Both the position numbers and the translations under genes were made by a program. Positions 1 to 10,454 of a stretch of 64,000 nucleotides of DNA are shown here, one piece after another. The first letter of the stretch is position 1. Each line of letters starts with the position of its first letter. The stretch comes from Cupriavidus sp. AU9028 (GTDB taxonomy: Bacteria; Pseudomonadota; Gammaproteobacteria; Burkholderiales; Burkholderiaceae): positions 62,001-126,000 of the forward strand of contig NZ_JAIMCG010000011.1 in NCBI RefSeq assembly GCF_019795295.1, in the 5' to 3' direction. Under the pieces are notes generated by a model. It ran no database searches, was not told the DNA's origin, and saw nothing but the letters and a program-made list of their open reading frames with translations.

Positions 1-59
1 GCCACGACCAGCAGCAGCAGAACAATGCCGGCAATGACGAGGGCGGTCTGGAGGTCCAT
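1..59 (-). CDS. zipA: Cell division protein ZipA, N-terminal fragment
   Basis: Only the first 19 codons are inside the window; the gene continues beyond the left edge. They encode a short polar start followed by a hydrophobic stretch (MDLQTALVIAGIVLLLLVV), the usual N-terminal membrane anchor of ZipA, which tethers FtsZ to the inner membrane at division. The ATG at 59-57 lies two bases after the smc stop codon, so the two leftward genes probably share a transcript. In related genomes smc is followed by zipA and ligA. The call rests mainly on this position and the anchor, because the FtsZ-binding domain is not visible. Confidence 0.7.
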   Translation of the reverse strand, partial: MDLQTALVIAGIVLLLLVV

Positions 60-61
60 CG

Positions 62-3000
62 TCAGGCTGCCTCCGCCATCGAAACCGCGGCGTCCATATC
101 GACCGCCACGATGCGCGAGACGCCCTGCTCCTGCATCGTCACGCCGATCAGCTGGTGCGCCATCTCCATGGCGATCTTGTTGTGCGAGATAAAGACGAAC
201 TGGGTCTTGTCGGACATGCGTGCGACCATGTTGGCGTAGCGTTCGGTATTGGCGTCGTCCAGCGGCGCGTCCACCTCGTCCAGCAGGCAGAACGGTGCCG
301 GATTGAGCTGGAACATGGCGAACACCAGCGCGATTGCCGTCAGCGCCTTCTCGCCGCCCGACAGCAAGTGGATCGTCGAATTCTTCTTGCCCGGCGGCTG
401 CGCCATCACCTGCACGCCGGCATCGAGGATTTCCTCGCCGGTCATGATCAGGCGCGCCTGGCCACCGCCGAACAGCGCGGGGAACAGCTCGCCGAAATGA
501 TGGTTGACCTGGTCGAAGGTGCCCTGCAGCAGCGCGCGGGTTTCCTGGTCGATCTTGTGGATCGCGTCTTCCAGCGTCTGGATGGCGTCGTTCAGGTCCG
601 CCGACTGTGCATCGAGGAACGTCTTGCGCTCGCGCGCCGAGGCCAGTTCCTCCAGCGCGGCCATATTGACCGGCCCCAGCGCGTTGATCGCGTTGTTCAG
701 GCGCGTCACCTCGCCTTGCAGGTACGACGGCTTGAGATCCGCGTTCAGCTTGGGCGCCAGCGCCTCCTCGTCGACCTGTGCGGCGCTCAGCTGCTCGGCG
801 AACTGCTCCTGGGCAAGGCGCGCGGCCTGCTCCTTCAGCTGGTATTCGGTGATGCGGTCGCGCAGCGGCTGCAGGCTGCGCTCTGCACCGAGGCGCTGCT
901 CGTCCAGCTGGCGCAGTTGCGCCGACAGCGCGTCAAGCTCGATGCGCGCGGCCGACAGCGCCTCTTCCTTCTGCGCGCGGATTTCCAGCGCGTCCTGCAG
1001 CCCGGTGTGCGCGGTCTGCTCGTTGATCGTCTCCAGTTCGGCGCGCGCGTTCTCCAGCGATTCGGCGATGCGCTCGGCCTGATCGCCCGCGACCTGGATA
1101 TTGCGGCGCAGCTCCTCGATCCGGCTGGCGAGGTTGCGCTCGGCAAACACCGCTTCCTGCGCGGCGCGCTCCAGTTCGCGCAGCTGCTGGCGGGCCGACG
1201 TCAGCTTCGCATCCAGCGCCTCGAAGGCCACCTGCTGGTCCTCGTGCGCGGCCTGCTGCTCCGCCAGCGCGGCGTCGTGCTGCTCGAAGCTCGCTTCGGA
1301 CTCGGCCTTGATCGCGCGCTGCTCCTCGATCTGCGCGGCGATCTCTTCCAGTTCTTCGCGGATCTGGCCGCTGCGTGCCGAATACCGGTCCATCGCCTGC
1401 GACAGCTTCAGCACGTCCATCTGCAGCGCATGCACCCGGCGCGTGGCCTGCTCGCTGCGCCCGCGTGCCTCCGTCAGCGACTGGCTGGCCTGCGTGTAGG
1501 CGGCATCGGCCCGGCTGGCCAGGCTGCGCGCCTCGTCGGCCAGCAGCAGCTGGGCCCGCGACTGCTTCTGCAGGTTCTCGATTTCCTGCTCGCGCGCCAG
1601 CATGCCGGCCTGTTCGGAGTCGGCGGCGTAGAGATGGATCGAATGGCGGTCGATCAGATGGCCATCGGCCACGACGAAGGTGGCGCCATCCGGCAGCGAG
1701 GCGCGTCCCGCCAGCGCCTGCGCCATGTCGGCGGCGGTGTAGACGCCGGCCAGCCAGTCCTTCAGCACGGCGCGCAGGCCCGGCTCGGTGACCCGGACCA
1801 GGCGCATCAGCGGCTGCAGCCCCGGCGCGGGGTCGCGCGGCAGGCCGGCCGACGGTGGCGCGAAGAAGGCCAGCTTGGCCGGCGGCGCATCGGCGAGCAG
1901 GCCCTGGATCCAGTCCAGGTTGGACACTTCGAGCGCCGCCAGTTTTTCGCGCAGCACCGCTTCAAGCGCGTTTTCCCAGCCCGGCTCGATATGCAGCTTT
2001 TTCCAGAGCCGCGGCAGCGCGGCCAGGCCATGCTTGTCCAGCCACGGCTGCACCTTGCCTTCGCTCTGCACGTTTTCCTGCAGCTGGCGCAACGCGGCCA
2101 GGCGCGCCTCGAGCGAGGCGATTGCCGCGGCTTCGCTCTGCACGCGCTGCTGGGCCTCGCGCCGCTCGGCATCCAGTCGCGGCAGCCGCTCCTCGGCGTC
2201 GGCCAGCGCCGCCTGGGCTTCCTCCAGCACGGCTTCCTGCTCGGCCAGTTCGGCGCGCAGTTCCTCGAGCCGGATTTCGTCCGGCCGGTCCAGCCCCTGC
2301 TCCTCGCCCTTCAGCCGTTCACGGCGCTGCTCCAGTTGCTGCAGCATCTGGTCGGCGTTGCGCTGTTGCGCCGCCTCCAGCTTCAGCGCCTGCTCGGCCT
2401 GCATGATGCTGGCGCGCTGGTCGTTCAGCAGCGCCTGCGCCTCGCGCCACTGCGCTTCCAGCGTGGGCAGCATGTCGCTGTGCTGCTCCAGCGCTTCCTG
2501 CGCCTGCACCGTGCGGCCCTCGGCCAGCGCCAGTTCTTCCTCCGCGGCGGCCAGTTCGTCCTCGGCCTGGGTGGCCTTGCCCTGCCACTGCTCGCGCTGC
2601 GCAGTCAGCGCGGCGATCTGCGCCTGCGCGCGATTGCGCGACTCGACCACGAAGCGGATCTCGGCTTCGAGCTTGCTGACCTCGGCGTTGGCCTCGTACA
2701 GCGCGCCCTGCGCGGCGTGCATGCCGTCCGAGGCGGCGTAGTGGGCGGCGCGCAGCGTTTCCAGTTCCGCCTCGACGTGACGCAGCTGCGCGGTCTGCGC
2801 CTCGAGATCGACCTGGGCCTGATCGATGGCGCGCTTGTGGCGCTCCTGCTCGGCGAGCGCCTCGCGCTTGCGCAGCAGCCACAGCAGATGCTGCTTCTCC
2901 TCGCCCTCGGCCTGCAGCGCCTTGAAGCGCTGCGCCACTTCGGCCTGCCCTTCCAGCTTTTCCAGGTTGGCGCCGAGTTCGCGCAGGATGTCTTCGACGC

Positions 3001-3577
3001 GGGTCAGGTTCTCGCGCGTGTCCGACAGCCGGTTCTCGGTTTCGCGCCGGCGTTCCTTGTACTTCGACACGCCGGCCGCTTCCTCGAGGAAGATGCGCAT
3101 GTCGTCGGGCTTGGCCTCGATGATGCGCGAAATCATGCCCTGGCCGATGATGGCGTACGCGCGCGGGCCGAGACCCGTGCCCAGGAAGATGTCCTGGATG
3201 TCGCGCCGGCGCACCGGCTGGTTGTTGATGTAGTAGGACGAGGTGCCGTCCCGCGTCAGCACGCGCTTGACGGCGATCTCGGCGTACTGGCTCCACTGGC
3301 CGGCGGCGCGCCCTTCGGCGTTGTCGAACACCAGTTCGACGCTGGCCCGCCCGGCTGCCTTGCGCGCGGTCGAGCCATTGAAGATGACGTCCTGCATCGA
3401 TTCGCCGCGCAGCTCCGAGGCCCGGGACTCACCCAGTACCCAGCGCACCGCATCGATGATGTTGGATTTGCCGCAGCCATTGGGACCGACGATGCCGACC
3501 AGTTGGCCGGGCACTTGGAAATTGGTGGGATCGACGAAGGACTTGAAGCCCGCCAGCTTGATCGAAGACAGTCGCAC
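62..3577 (-). CDS. smc: Chromosome segregation ATPase SMC
   Basis: SMC is the long coiled-coil ATPase of the bacterial condensin, which works with ScpA and ScpB to compact and separate chromosomes. The 1171-residue product has the expected parts in order: Walker A (GPNGCGKSN, residues 31-39), a first coiled coil, a hinge near the middle, a second coiled coil, then the ABC signature LSGGEKA and Walker B FCLLDEVDAPLDDAN near the C-terminus. I chose the GTG at 3577-3575 because the family begins VRLSSIKLAGFKSF; the frame stays open for 37 more codons upstream, but these are arginine- and alanine-rich and unlike the family. It is divergent from dapC and runs into zipA. Long open frames on the opposite strand are shadows. 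Confidence 0.97.
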   Translation of the reverse strand: MRLSSIKLAGFKSFVDPTNFQVPGQLVGIVGPNGCGKSNIIDAVRWVLGESRASELRGESMQDVIFNGSTARKAAGRASVELVFDNAEGRAAGQWSQYAEIAVKRVLTRDGTSSYYINNQPVRRRDIQDIFLGTGLGPRAYAIIGQGMISRIIEAKPDDMRIFLEEAAGVSKYKERRRETENRLSDTRENLTRVEDILRELGANLEKLEGQAEVAQRFKALQAEGEEKQHLLWLLRKREALAEQERHKRAIDQAQVDLEAQTAQLRHVEAELETLRAAHYAASDGMHAAQGALYEANAEVSKLEAEIRFVVESRNRAQAQIAALTAQREQWQGKATQAEDELAAAEEELALAEGRTVQAQEALEQHSDMLPTLEAQWREAQALLNDQRASIMQAEQALKLEAAQQRNADQMLQQLEQRRERLKGEEQGLDRPDEIRLEELRAELAEQEAVLEEAQAALADAEERLPRLDAERREAQQRVQSEAAAIASLEARLAALRQLQENVQSEGKVQPWLDKHGLAALPRLWKKLHIEPGWENALEAVLREKLAALEVSNLDWIQGLLADAPPAKLAFFAPPSAGLPRDPAPGLQPLMRLVRVTEPGLRAVLKDWLAGVYTAADMAQALAGRASLPDGATFVVADGHLIDRHSIHLYAADSEQAGMLAREQEIENLQKQSRAQLLLADEARSLASRADAAYTQASQSLTEARGRSEQATRRVHALQMDVLKLSQAMDRYSARSGQIREELEEIAAQIEEQRAIKAESEASFEQHDAALAEQQAAHEDQQVAFEALDAKLTSARQQLRELERAAQEAVFAERNLASRIEELRRNIQVAGDQAERIAESLENARAELETINEQTAHTGLQDALEIRAQKEEALSAARIELDALSAQLRQLDEQRLGAERSLQPLRDRITEYQLKEQAARLAQEQFAEQLSAAQVDEEALAPKLNADLKPSYLQGEVTRLNNAINALGPVNMAALEELASARERKTFLDAQSADLNDAIQTLEDAIHKIDQETRALLQGTFDQVNHHFGELFPALFGGGQARLIMTGEEILDAGVQVMAQPPGKKNSTIHLLSGGEKALTAIALVFAMFQLNPAPFCLLDEVDAPLDDANTERYANMVARMSDKTQFVFISHNKIAMEMAHQLIGVTMQEQGVSRIVAVDMDAAVSMAEAA

Positions 3578-3962
3578 GGTGGTCGTGAATGGTCGGAATC
3601 CGTCAGCAGAGGCGCGCGCGGCGCCCCAAGGCAACAGGCGCGCCGCGGCCCTGCGCCGGCCTCGGTTTCGAGGTGCCGGGCTCGCCACGCCGCGCCTGCA
3701 AAGTTCGCGCTAATCATACCATCGGTGTGACGCCGCCCAGCCCCGCCAGCCCCCTTGCGGCACGCGCGAAACGCGCGCCAGCCCACGCCCGGCCGTGATC
3801 GCGCCCGCAAGGAGGTGTTGCCGGCTGCATCCACTATAATGGCGGGTTGCTGCCGTGACACCGGCCAGGGTCCCATGCGACCGGGCTCGTCATCGGCCTT
3901 CCATGCCCGCTATCGTTCTTCTGCCAGCCAGTCCACCCCTGCGTCCACCTGCCGATCTCCCA
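3578..3962. other. Divergent intergenic region smc/dapC
   Basis: This stretch separates the leftward smc from the rightward dapC and must hold both promoters. The only clear element is a perfect TATAAT hexamer at 3835-3840 on the plus strand, listed separately. Frames that cross the region have no family resemblance. I see no terminator or RNA gene. Confidence 0.5.
3835..3840 (+). promoter_or_regulatory. Likely -10 box for dapC
   Basis: A perfect TATAAT lies 122 bases before the dapC start codon, in otherwise GC-rich DNA. No good -35 hexamer is present at 17 bases; TTGCCG at 3818-3823 is too close (11 bases). Transcription would start near 3847. The assignment is by position and sequence only. 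Confidence 0.35.
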
Positions 3963-5186
3963 ATGAATCCGCGCCTCGATCTGCTCCAGCCCTACCCCTT
4001 CGAGAAACTGAAGGCGCTGTTCGCCGGGATTCCTGCCGACGCCAGGCCGGGCAGCGGTCTGCGCGAGATCAGTTTCGGCATCGGCGAGCCCAAGCATCCG
4101 ACGCCCCCGTTCATCCGGGAGGCGCTGGCCGGCTCGCTGGACGGTCTGGCGGCCTACCCGGCCACCGCCGGCAGCGAGGCGCTGCGGCGCTGCATCGCCG
4201 CCTGGCTGGAGCGGCGCTACGGGCTGCCGCGAGTCGACCCGGCCACCGAGGTGCTGCCGGTCAACGGCTCGCGCGAGGCGCTGTTCGCCTTCGCCCAGAC
4301 CGTGATCGACGGCGCCCGGCCCGACGCCCTGGTGGTCTGCCCCAACCCGTTCTACCAGATCTATGAAGGCGCGGCGCTGCTGGCCGGCGCCCGGCCGCTG
4401 TTCGCCAACAGCGACCCGGCCCGCAACTTCGCGCCGGCCTTCGACCGCATCGACCCGGCGCTGTGGCCGCGCGTGCAGCTGCTGTACGTCTGCACGCCGG
4501 GCAACCCGACCGGCGCCGTACTGTCGCTGGAGGACTGGAAGCACCTGTTCGATCTGTCGGACCGGCACGGCTTCGTGATCGCCTCCGACGAGTGCTACTC
4601 GGAGATCTACTTCGACGAGAGCCGCCCGCCGCTGGGCGCGCTGGAAGCCGCGCACCGCCTCGGCCGGGGCTTCGACCGGCTGGTGGTGTTTTCCAGCCTG
4701 TCCAAGCGCTCCAACGTGCCGGGCCTGCGCTCCGGCTTCGTCGCCGGCGACGCCGCCCTGCTGCGCCGTTTCCTGCTGTATCGCACCTACCATGGCGGCG
4801 CCATGAGCCCGCCGGTGCAGACGGCCAGCATTGCCGCCTGGAGCGACGAGCAACATGTGCGGGAGAACCGCGCCGCCTATGTGGCAAAGTTCGCCCAGGT
4901 CACGCCGATGCTGGCGCAGGTGCTGGATGTCGCGCTGCCCGACGCCGGGTTCTACCTGTGGGCGGACGTGTCGCGCACCGGCCTGTCCGATACCGAGTTC
5001 GCCGCGCGGCTCTATGCGCAGCAGCACCTGACGGTGCTGCCCGGCAGCTATCTGGCCCGCGAGGCCGGCGGCATCAACCCCGGCGCGAACCGGATCCGCA
5101 TGGCGCTGGTCGCCACGCCCGAGGAGTGCCTGGAAGGCGCCGCGCGGATCGTGCAGTTCTGCCAGTCGCTGCCCGGCGGCGCCTGA
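3963..5186 (+). CDS. dapC: Succinyldiaminopimelate transaminase DapC
   Basis: This PLP enzyme moves an amino group from glutamate to N-succinyl-2-amino-6-ketopimelate, a step of the succinylase route to meso-diaminopimelate and lysine. The 407-residue product is a class I/II aminotransferase: the substrate region [10 protein letters not shown] is near the N-terminus, [10 protein letters not shown] and CTPGNPTG lie in the middle, and the Schiff-base lysine is K248 in [11 protein letters not shown]. The ATG at 3963 is preferred over in-frame starts from 3855 because the upstream codons do not resemble the family, whereas [17 protein letters not shown] does. It is followed after 80 bases by dapD and further on by dapE, which supports DapC over another aminotransferase. 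Confidence 0.93.
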   Translation: MNPRLDLLQPYPFEKLKALFAGIPADARPGSGLREISFGIGEPKHPTPPFIREALAGSLDGLAAYPATAGSEALRRCIAAWLERRYGLPRVDPATEVLPVNGSREALFAFAQTVIDGARPDALVVCPNPFYQIYEGAALLAGARPLFANSDPARNFAPAFDRIDPALWPRVQLLYVCTPGNPTGAVLSLEDWKHLFDLSDRHGFVIASDECYSEIYFDESRPPLGALEAAHRLGRGFDRLVVFSSLSKRSNVPGLRSGFVAGDAALLRRFLLYRTYHGGAMSPPVQTASIAAWSDEQHVRENRAAYVAKFAQVTPMLAQVLDVALPDAGFYLWADVSRTGLSDTEFAARLYAQQHLTVLPGSYLAREAGGINPGANRIRMALVATPEECLEGAARIVQFCQSLPGGA

Positions 5187-5266
5187 GCAAGCCCGGCGCC
5201 GCCAGCGCTGCATCCACCCATCCAATCCACCTCAAACCGAGACGCGAATCACGCGCACCAACCGTT

Positions 5267-6094
5267 ATGACGCAAGCTCTGCAAGCCCTGATCGACCAAG
5301 CCTGGGAAGATCGCACCAGCCTGTCGCCGAAGTCGGCGCCCAACGATATCCGCGAAGCCGTGGCCAACGTGATCGGCCAGCTCGACGCCGGCACGCTGCG
5401 CGTGGCGGAGAAGCAGGGTTCGGACTGGGTCGTCAACCAGTGGGTCAAGAAGGCCGTGCTGCTGTCGTTCCGCCTGGAGGACAATGCGCCGATGGCGGCC
5501 GGCGGCTTCGCGCAGTTCTATGACAAGGTGCCGACCAAGTTCGCCGACTGGAGCGCCGACGACTTCGCCAGGGCCGGCTTCCGCGTAGTGCCGCCCGCCG
5601 TGGCACGCCGCGGCTCCTTCATCGCCCGCAACGCGGTGCTGATGCCCTCGTACGTCAATATCGGCGCCTACGTCGACGAAGGCACCATGGTCGATACCTG
5701 GGCCACCGTCGGTTCGTGCGCGCAGATCGGCAAGAACGTCCACCTGTCCGGCGGTGTCGGCATCGGTGGCGTGCTGGAGCCGCTGCAGGCCAACCCGGTG
5801 ATCATCGAGGACAACTGCTTCATCGGCGCGCGCTCGGAAGTCGTCGAGGGCGTGATCGTCGAGGAGAACTCGGTGATCTCGATGGGGGTGTACCTGGGCC
5901 AGTCGACCAAGATCTACGATCGCGAGACCGGCGAGATCCACTACGGCCGCGTGCCGGCGGGTTCGGTGGTGGTCGCCGGCAACCTGCCGTCGAAGGACGG
6001 CAAGTACAGCCTGTACTGCGCCGTGATCGTCAAGAAGGTCGATGCGCAAACCCGCGCCAAGACCAGCCTGAACGACCTGCTGCGCGGCGACTGA
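5267..6094 (+). CDS. dapD: Tetrahydrodipicolinate N-succinyltransferase DapD
   Basis: DapD transfers succinyl from succinyl-CoA to tetrahydrodipicolinate, the entry step of the succinylase branch of lysine and peptidoglycan precursor synthesis. The 275-residue product has the usual family length, an N-terminal helical region and a left-handed beta-helix built from hexapeptide repeats (residues about 100-230, for example [19 protein letters not shown] and [10 protein letters not shown]). The start ATG at 5267 gives [16 protein letters not shown], the conserved N-terminus; an upstream in-frame extension only reads through dapC. It sits between dapC and dapE. Confidence 0.97.
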   Translation: MTQALQALIDQAWEDRTSLSPKSAPNDIREAVANVIGQLDAGTLRVAEKQGSDWVVNQWVKKAVLLSFRLEDNAPMAAGGFAQFYDKVPTKFADWSADDFARAGFRVVPPAVARRGSFIARNAVLMPSYVNIGAYVDEGTMVDTWATVGSCAQIGKNVHLSGGVGIGGVLEPLQANPVIIEDNCFIGARSEVVEGVIVEENSVISMGVYLGQSTKIYDRETGEIHYGRVPAGSVVVAGNLPSKDGKYSLYCAVIVKKVDAQTRAKTSLNDLLRGD

Positions 6095-6212
6095 TGCAAC
6101 GGGCGTCCGGCGCCCTGCGGACGCCGCCCCGGCTCGCCTGCGGTGCTCCAGTCAAGGAACACCGCGGGCGCGGCCTGTGAGGAACCCCGTGCCTTCCCTA
6201 CGCAAGCGATTC

Positions 6213-6587
6213 ATGGCCCTCGACCCAGCCACTGTCAGTACCGTGCTTTCCCTGTTGCCCACCATTCTCGAGCAGGCCAACAAGACCATCGAGCGCTTCA
6301 AGAAGAACAAGCGCAAGGATGGCGAGCCGGCCGATGCCGACTCTGCCGCGCCGGCCACGCCCCCCGAGGAGCTGGCACGCCGCGTCGCGGAACTGGAAGC
6401 GGCGGCGATGCAGCAGGCCGAGGCGGTCAAGATGCTGGCCGAGCAGCACGCCATTACCATCGAGGCGCTGCGCAAGGAGGCCGCGCGGCTGGATCGCCGC
6501 CTGCGCCTGATGACCGCGGTGGCGATGGCCGGTGTCGGCATTGCCGTGCCCGCGCTGGTAATCGCCGTCAACCTGCTGCTGCGCTGA
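6213..6587 (+). CDS. Small coiled-coil protein with C-terminal membrane anchor
   Basis: I do not recognise a named family. The 124-residue product starts with a hydrophobic/amphipathic segment (MALDPATVSTVLSLLPTILEQ), continues with a lysine-rich patch (ERFKKNKRK) and a heptad-like helical region (about residues 50-95), and ends in a single hydrophobic helix (AVAMAGVGIAVPALVIAVNLLL), so it is probably anchored in the inner membrane by its tail. A GTG at 6177 would add 12 residues; I chose the ATG as the more ordinary start. It lies within the dapD-dapE cluster and may be co-transcribed, but nothing links it to lysine synthesis. Confidence 0.72.
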   Translation: MALDPATVSTVLSLLPTILEQANKTIERFKKNKRKDGEPADADSAAPATPPEELARRVAELEAAAMQQAEAVKMLAEQHAITIEALRKEAARLDRRLRLMTAVAMAGVGIAVPALVIAVNLLLR

Positions 6588-6617
6588 CCCCCTGCGCCCG
6601 GAACCCTGCAACACACC

Positions 6618-8217
<1,600 letters not shown>

Positions 8218-8266
8218 AGGCGGCTGCTGCATCCACCACCGCTTCCACCTTCGATACGCGACCGCC

Positions 8267-9160
8267 ATGCCCACCACCACTCCCCTTCAGACCGTGCGCG
8301 ACCTGCTGCGCCTTGCCGTGTCGCGTTTCCAGCAGGCCGGGCTGTCGTTCGGCCATGGCAGCGACAATGCCTATGACGAGGCGGTCTACCTGGTCCTGCA
8401 TACCCTGCACCTGCCGCTGGACACGCTCGATCCCTTCCTCGATGCCCGCCTGCTGCCCGAGGAAATCGACGCGGTGCTGGAGGTGATCCGCCGGCGCGTG
8501 GAGGACCGGGTGCCGGCCGCCTATATCACCCGGGAGGCGTACATGCATGGCATGCGCTTCTATGTGGACGAGCGCGTGATCGTGCCGCGCAGCTTCATCG
8601 GCGAGCTGCTGCAGGAAGGGCTGGAGCCGTGGATCGGCGATCCGGACCAAGTCGGTCCGGTGCTGGAGCTGTGTACCGGTTCGGGCTGCCTGCCGATCCT
8701 CGCCGCGCACGCCTGGCCGTCGGCCACGATCGATGCGGTCGAACTTTCGGCCGATGCGCTGGAGGTGGCGCGCCGCAACGTCGCCGACTATGGACTGGAC
8801 GACCGCATCCGGCTGCTGCAGGGCGATCTCTACGCGCCGTTGCCGGCCGATGCGCGCTACGACGTGATCCTGACCAACCCGCCCTACGTCAACGAACAGG
8901 CGATGCAGGCGCTGCCGCCGGAATACCTGGCCGAACCGCGCATGGCGCTGGCCGGTGGCGACGATGGCATGGACGTGGTGCGGCGTATCGTGGCCGGCGC
9001 CAAGGCCCGGCTCAACCCCGGCGGCATCCTGGTGGTCGAGATTGGCAACGAGTTCGCCAACGTCGAAGCGGCCTTTCCCGACCTGGCCATCGTCTGGCTG
9101 CCGGTCAGCGCCGGCGACGCGCAGGTCTTCCTGCTGACCTACGACGCCCTGCCCGGCTGA
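8267..9160 (+). CDS. prmB: Ribosomal protein L3 glutamine methyltransferase PrmB
   Basis: PrmB methylates a glutamine side chain of ribosomal protein L3. The 297-residue product has the HemK/PrmB layout: a helical N-terminal domain, then a Rossmann-fold methyltransferase with the SAM motif LELCTGSGCLPILAA and the substrate-binding NPPY motif (LTNPPYVNEQ). The N-terminal segment SFGHGSDNAYDEAVYL and the VPRSFIGEL motif distinguish PrmB from the release-factor enzyme PrmC. It lies 49 bases after dapE in the same direction, and its 3' end overlaps the convergent DUF2817 gene by 22 bases. Confidence 0.95.
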   Translation: MPTTTPLQTVRDLLRLAVSRFQQAGLSFGHGSDNAYDEAVYLVLHTLHLPLDTLDPFLDARLLPEEIDAVLEVIRRRVEDRVPAAYITREAYMHGMRFYVDERVIVPRSFIGELLQEGLEPWIGDPDQVGPVLELCTGSGCLPILAAHAWPSATIDAVELSADALEVARRNVADYGLDDRIRLLQGDLYAPLPADARYDVILTNPPYVNEQAMQALPPEYLAEPRMALAGGDDGMDVVRRIVAGAKARLNPGGILVVEIGNEFANVEAAFPDLAIVWLPVSAGDAQVFLLTYDALPG

Positions 9161-10257
9161 GCCCCGCCGCCGGCAGGAAAGGCGCCGGCGATCGCCGCGC
9201 GCACCGCGGCCTTGGTCTGCTCGACCACGTTTTCGCGCCAGTCGTCGGCATCGCCGTAGAACGCCTGCCACATCGCGTCGCGGATCAGCGCACGCTGGGT
9301 GTTGTCCGCATCCGGGTGGCGGTGCAGCCAGTGATCGCCGCGCAGGGCGCGCAGCACGTCGGGCATCGGCAGCGTGCCGAATTCGAGCGCGATGCCGGCG
9401 TAATCGATGCCGGCAAGGGTATCGGGCACCGCATGCCACACCAGTCCGTGCAGCGGCGCGGACACCGAGGTGCCATCCTCCATCGACGTCACCTCCTCGC
9501 CCCAGACCGCCCGCGTGCGCGCCAGCGCGTCGGCATCGCCGGGGCCCATATGGATGCGCTCGCCGTAGCCCCACGGGCCCAGGCCGGTATGCAGGTCGAT
9601 CCAGCGCAGGCTGGCCCGGCCGGCGCCATAGCGCGCCAGGATGCGCCGCAGCGTGTAGTTGCTCCAGCTGGCCACCCGGCCGCCATAGAACATGCCGGCG
9701 GGATCGTGATACTGCCCGGCGCTGATCGCCGCCTGATACCACCGCATGCCGCGCGCGGCCACCGCATTGGACAGCGCCGTCTCCACTTCCTCCGAGGGCG
9801 GCCAGGCGTCGGGCAGCAGCAGCGGCGCCAGTTCGGCGTAGCCCGCGTTGTAAGGCAATGCCGCGGTGAAATCCATGAAATTGCGGTTCAGGTCCACATT
9901 GTCTTCATTGACCCGGCGCAGCCAGGAAAAGCCGTAGGGGTTGACGGCGTGAACCAGCAGCAGCCCCACCCCGGCATCGGCGCAGTCCTGCAGCAGCAGC
10001 GCATCGTCCAGGATGGCGACCTGGGCGCCGGCGCCGCAGAACCCCTCGGCGCCATGCACGCCGCTGGTCAGCAGCACCATCTGGCTCGCCTCCCGCGGGC
10101 CGGCCCAGACCACGTCCATCGCCAGCTCCTCGTCCTGCACGCCGCGATGGGTGGGGTGGGCGAAGGGCACGGTCGCGAGGCCGGCGGCGCGGGCCGCCTC
10201 GGAAAAGCGGTCGCGGGCTTGTGCATAGGTTCGCGAAAAGCAATCACGCAGGCGCAT
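9139..10257 (-). CDS. DUF2817 (M14-like) zinc carboxypeptidase-type protein
   Basis: The 372-residue protein matches the DUF2817 family, which shares the fold of M14 metallocarboxypeptidases. The zinc site appears as SGVHGAEGFCG (HxxE), followed by NEDNVDLNRNF, which resembles the GVDLNRNF motif of M14 enzymes, and IDLHTGLGPWGYGE, a likely third ligand region. No signal peptide is seen, so it is probably cytoplasmic. Substrate is unknown; family members have been suggested to be peptidases or deacylases. It is a single gene, convergent with prmB (22-base overlap) and divergent from yheS. Confidence 0.85.
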   Translation of the reverse strand: MRLRDCFSRTYAQARDRFSEAARAAGLATVPFAHPTHRGVQDEELAMDVVWAGPREASQMVLLTSGVHGAEGFCGAGAQVAILDDALLLQDCADAGVGLLLVHAVNPYGFSWLRRVNEDNVDLNRNFMDFTAALPYNAGYAELAPLLLPDAWPPSEEVETALSNAVAARGMRWYQAAISAGQYHDPAGMFYGGRVASWSNYTLRRILARYGAGRASLRWIDLHTGLGPWGYGERIHMGPGDADALARTRAVWGEEVTSMEDGTSVSAPLHGLVWHAVPDTLAGIDYAGIALEFGTLPMPDVLRALRGDHWLHRHPDADNTQRALIRDAMWQAFYGDADDWRENVVEQTKAAVRAAIAGAFPAGGGAQPGRAS

Positions 10258-10454
10258 CGGTATCTCCGGCTGCCGGGGTCGATGCTGGCATTAAATGCCA
10301 TTCGCGCCGCTTGCGCCAGCATCGGCACTGGCTATCGCTGTCCGCCATCGCCGCGCCCGGCAATCCACCGGACGGCGGTAGAATGCGCGTTGCCCTGCGG
10401 CGGCCCCGTTCCCCGCCCCTCGAATAACCCCTCTCGCATCCCTCCAGGTCCCCC

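Noticed and set aside
155-3730. Very long open frame on the plus strand opposite smc
   Set aside because: It is antisense to a clear SMC coding sequence; its product is rich in Arg, Leu, Gln and His without family features. Long antisense frames are normal in high-GC DNA.
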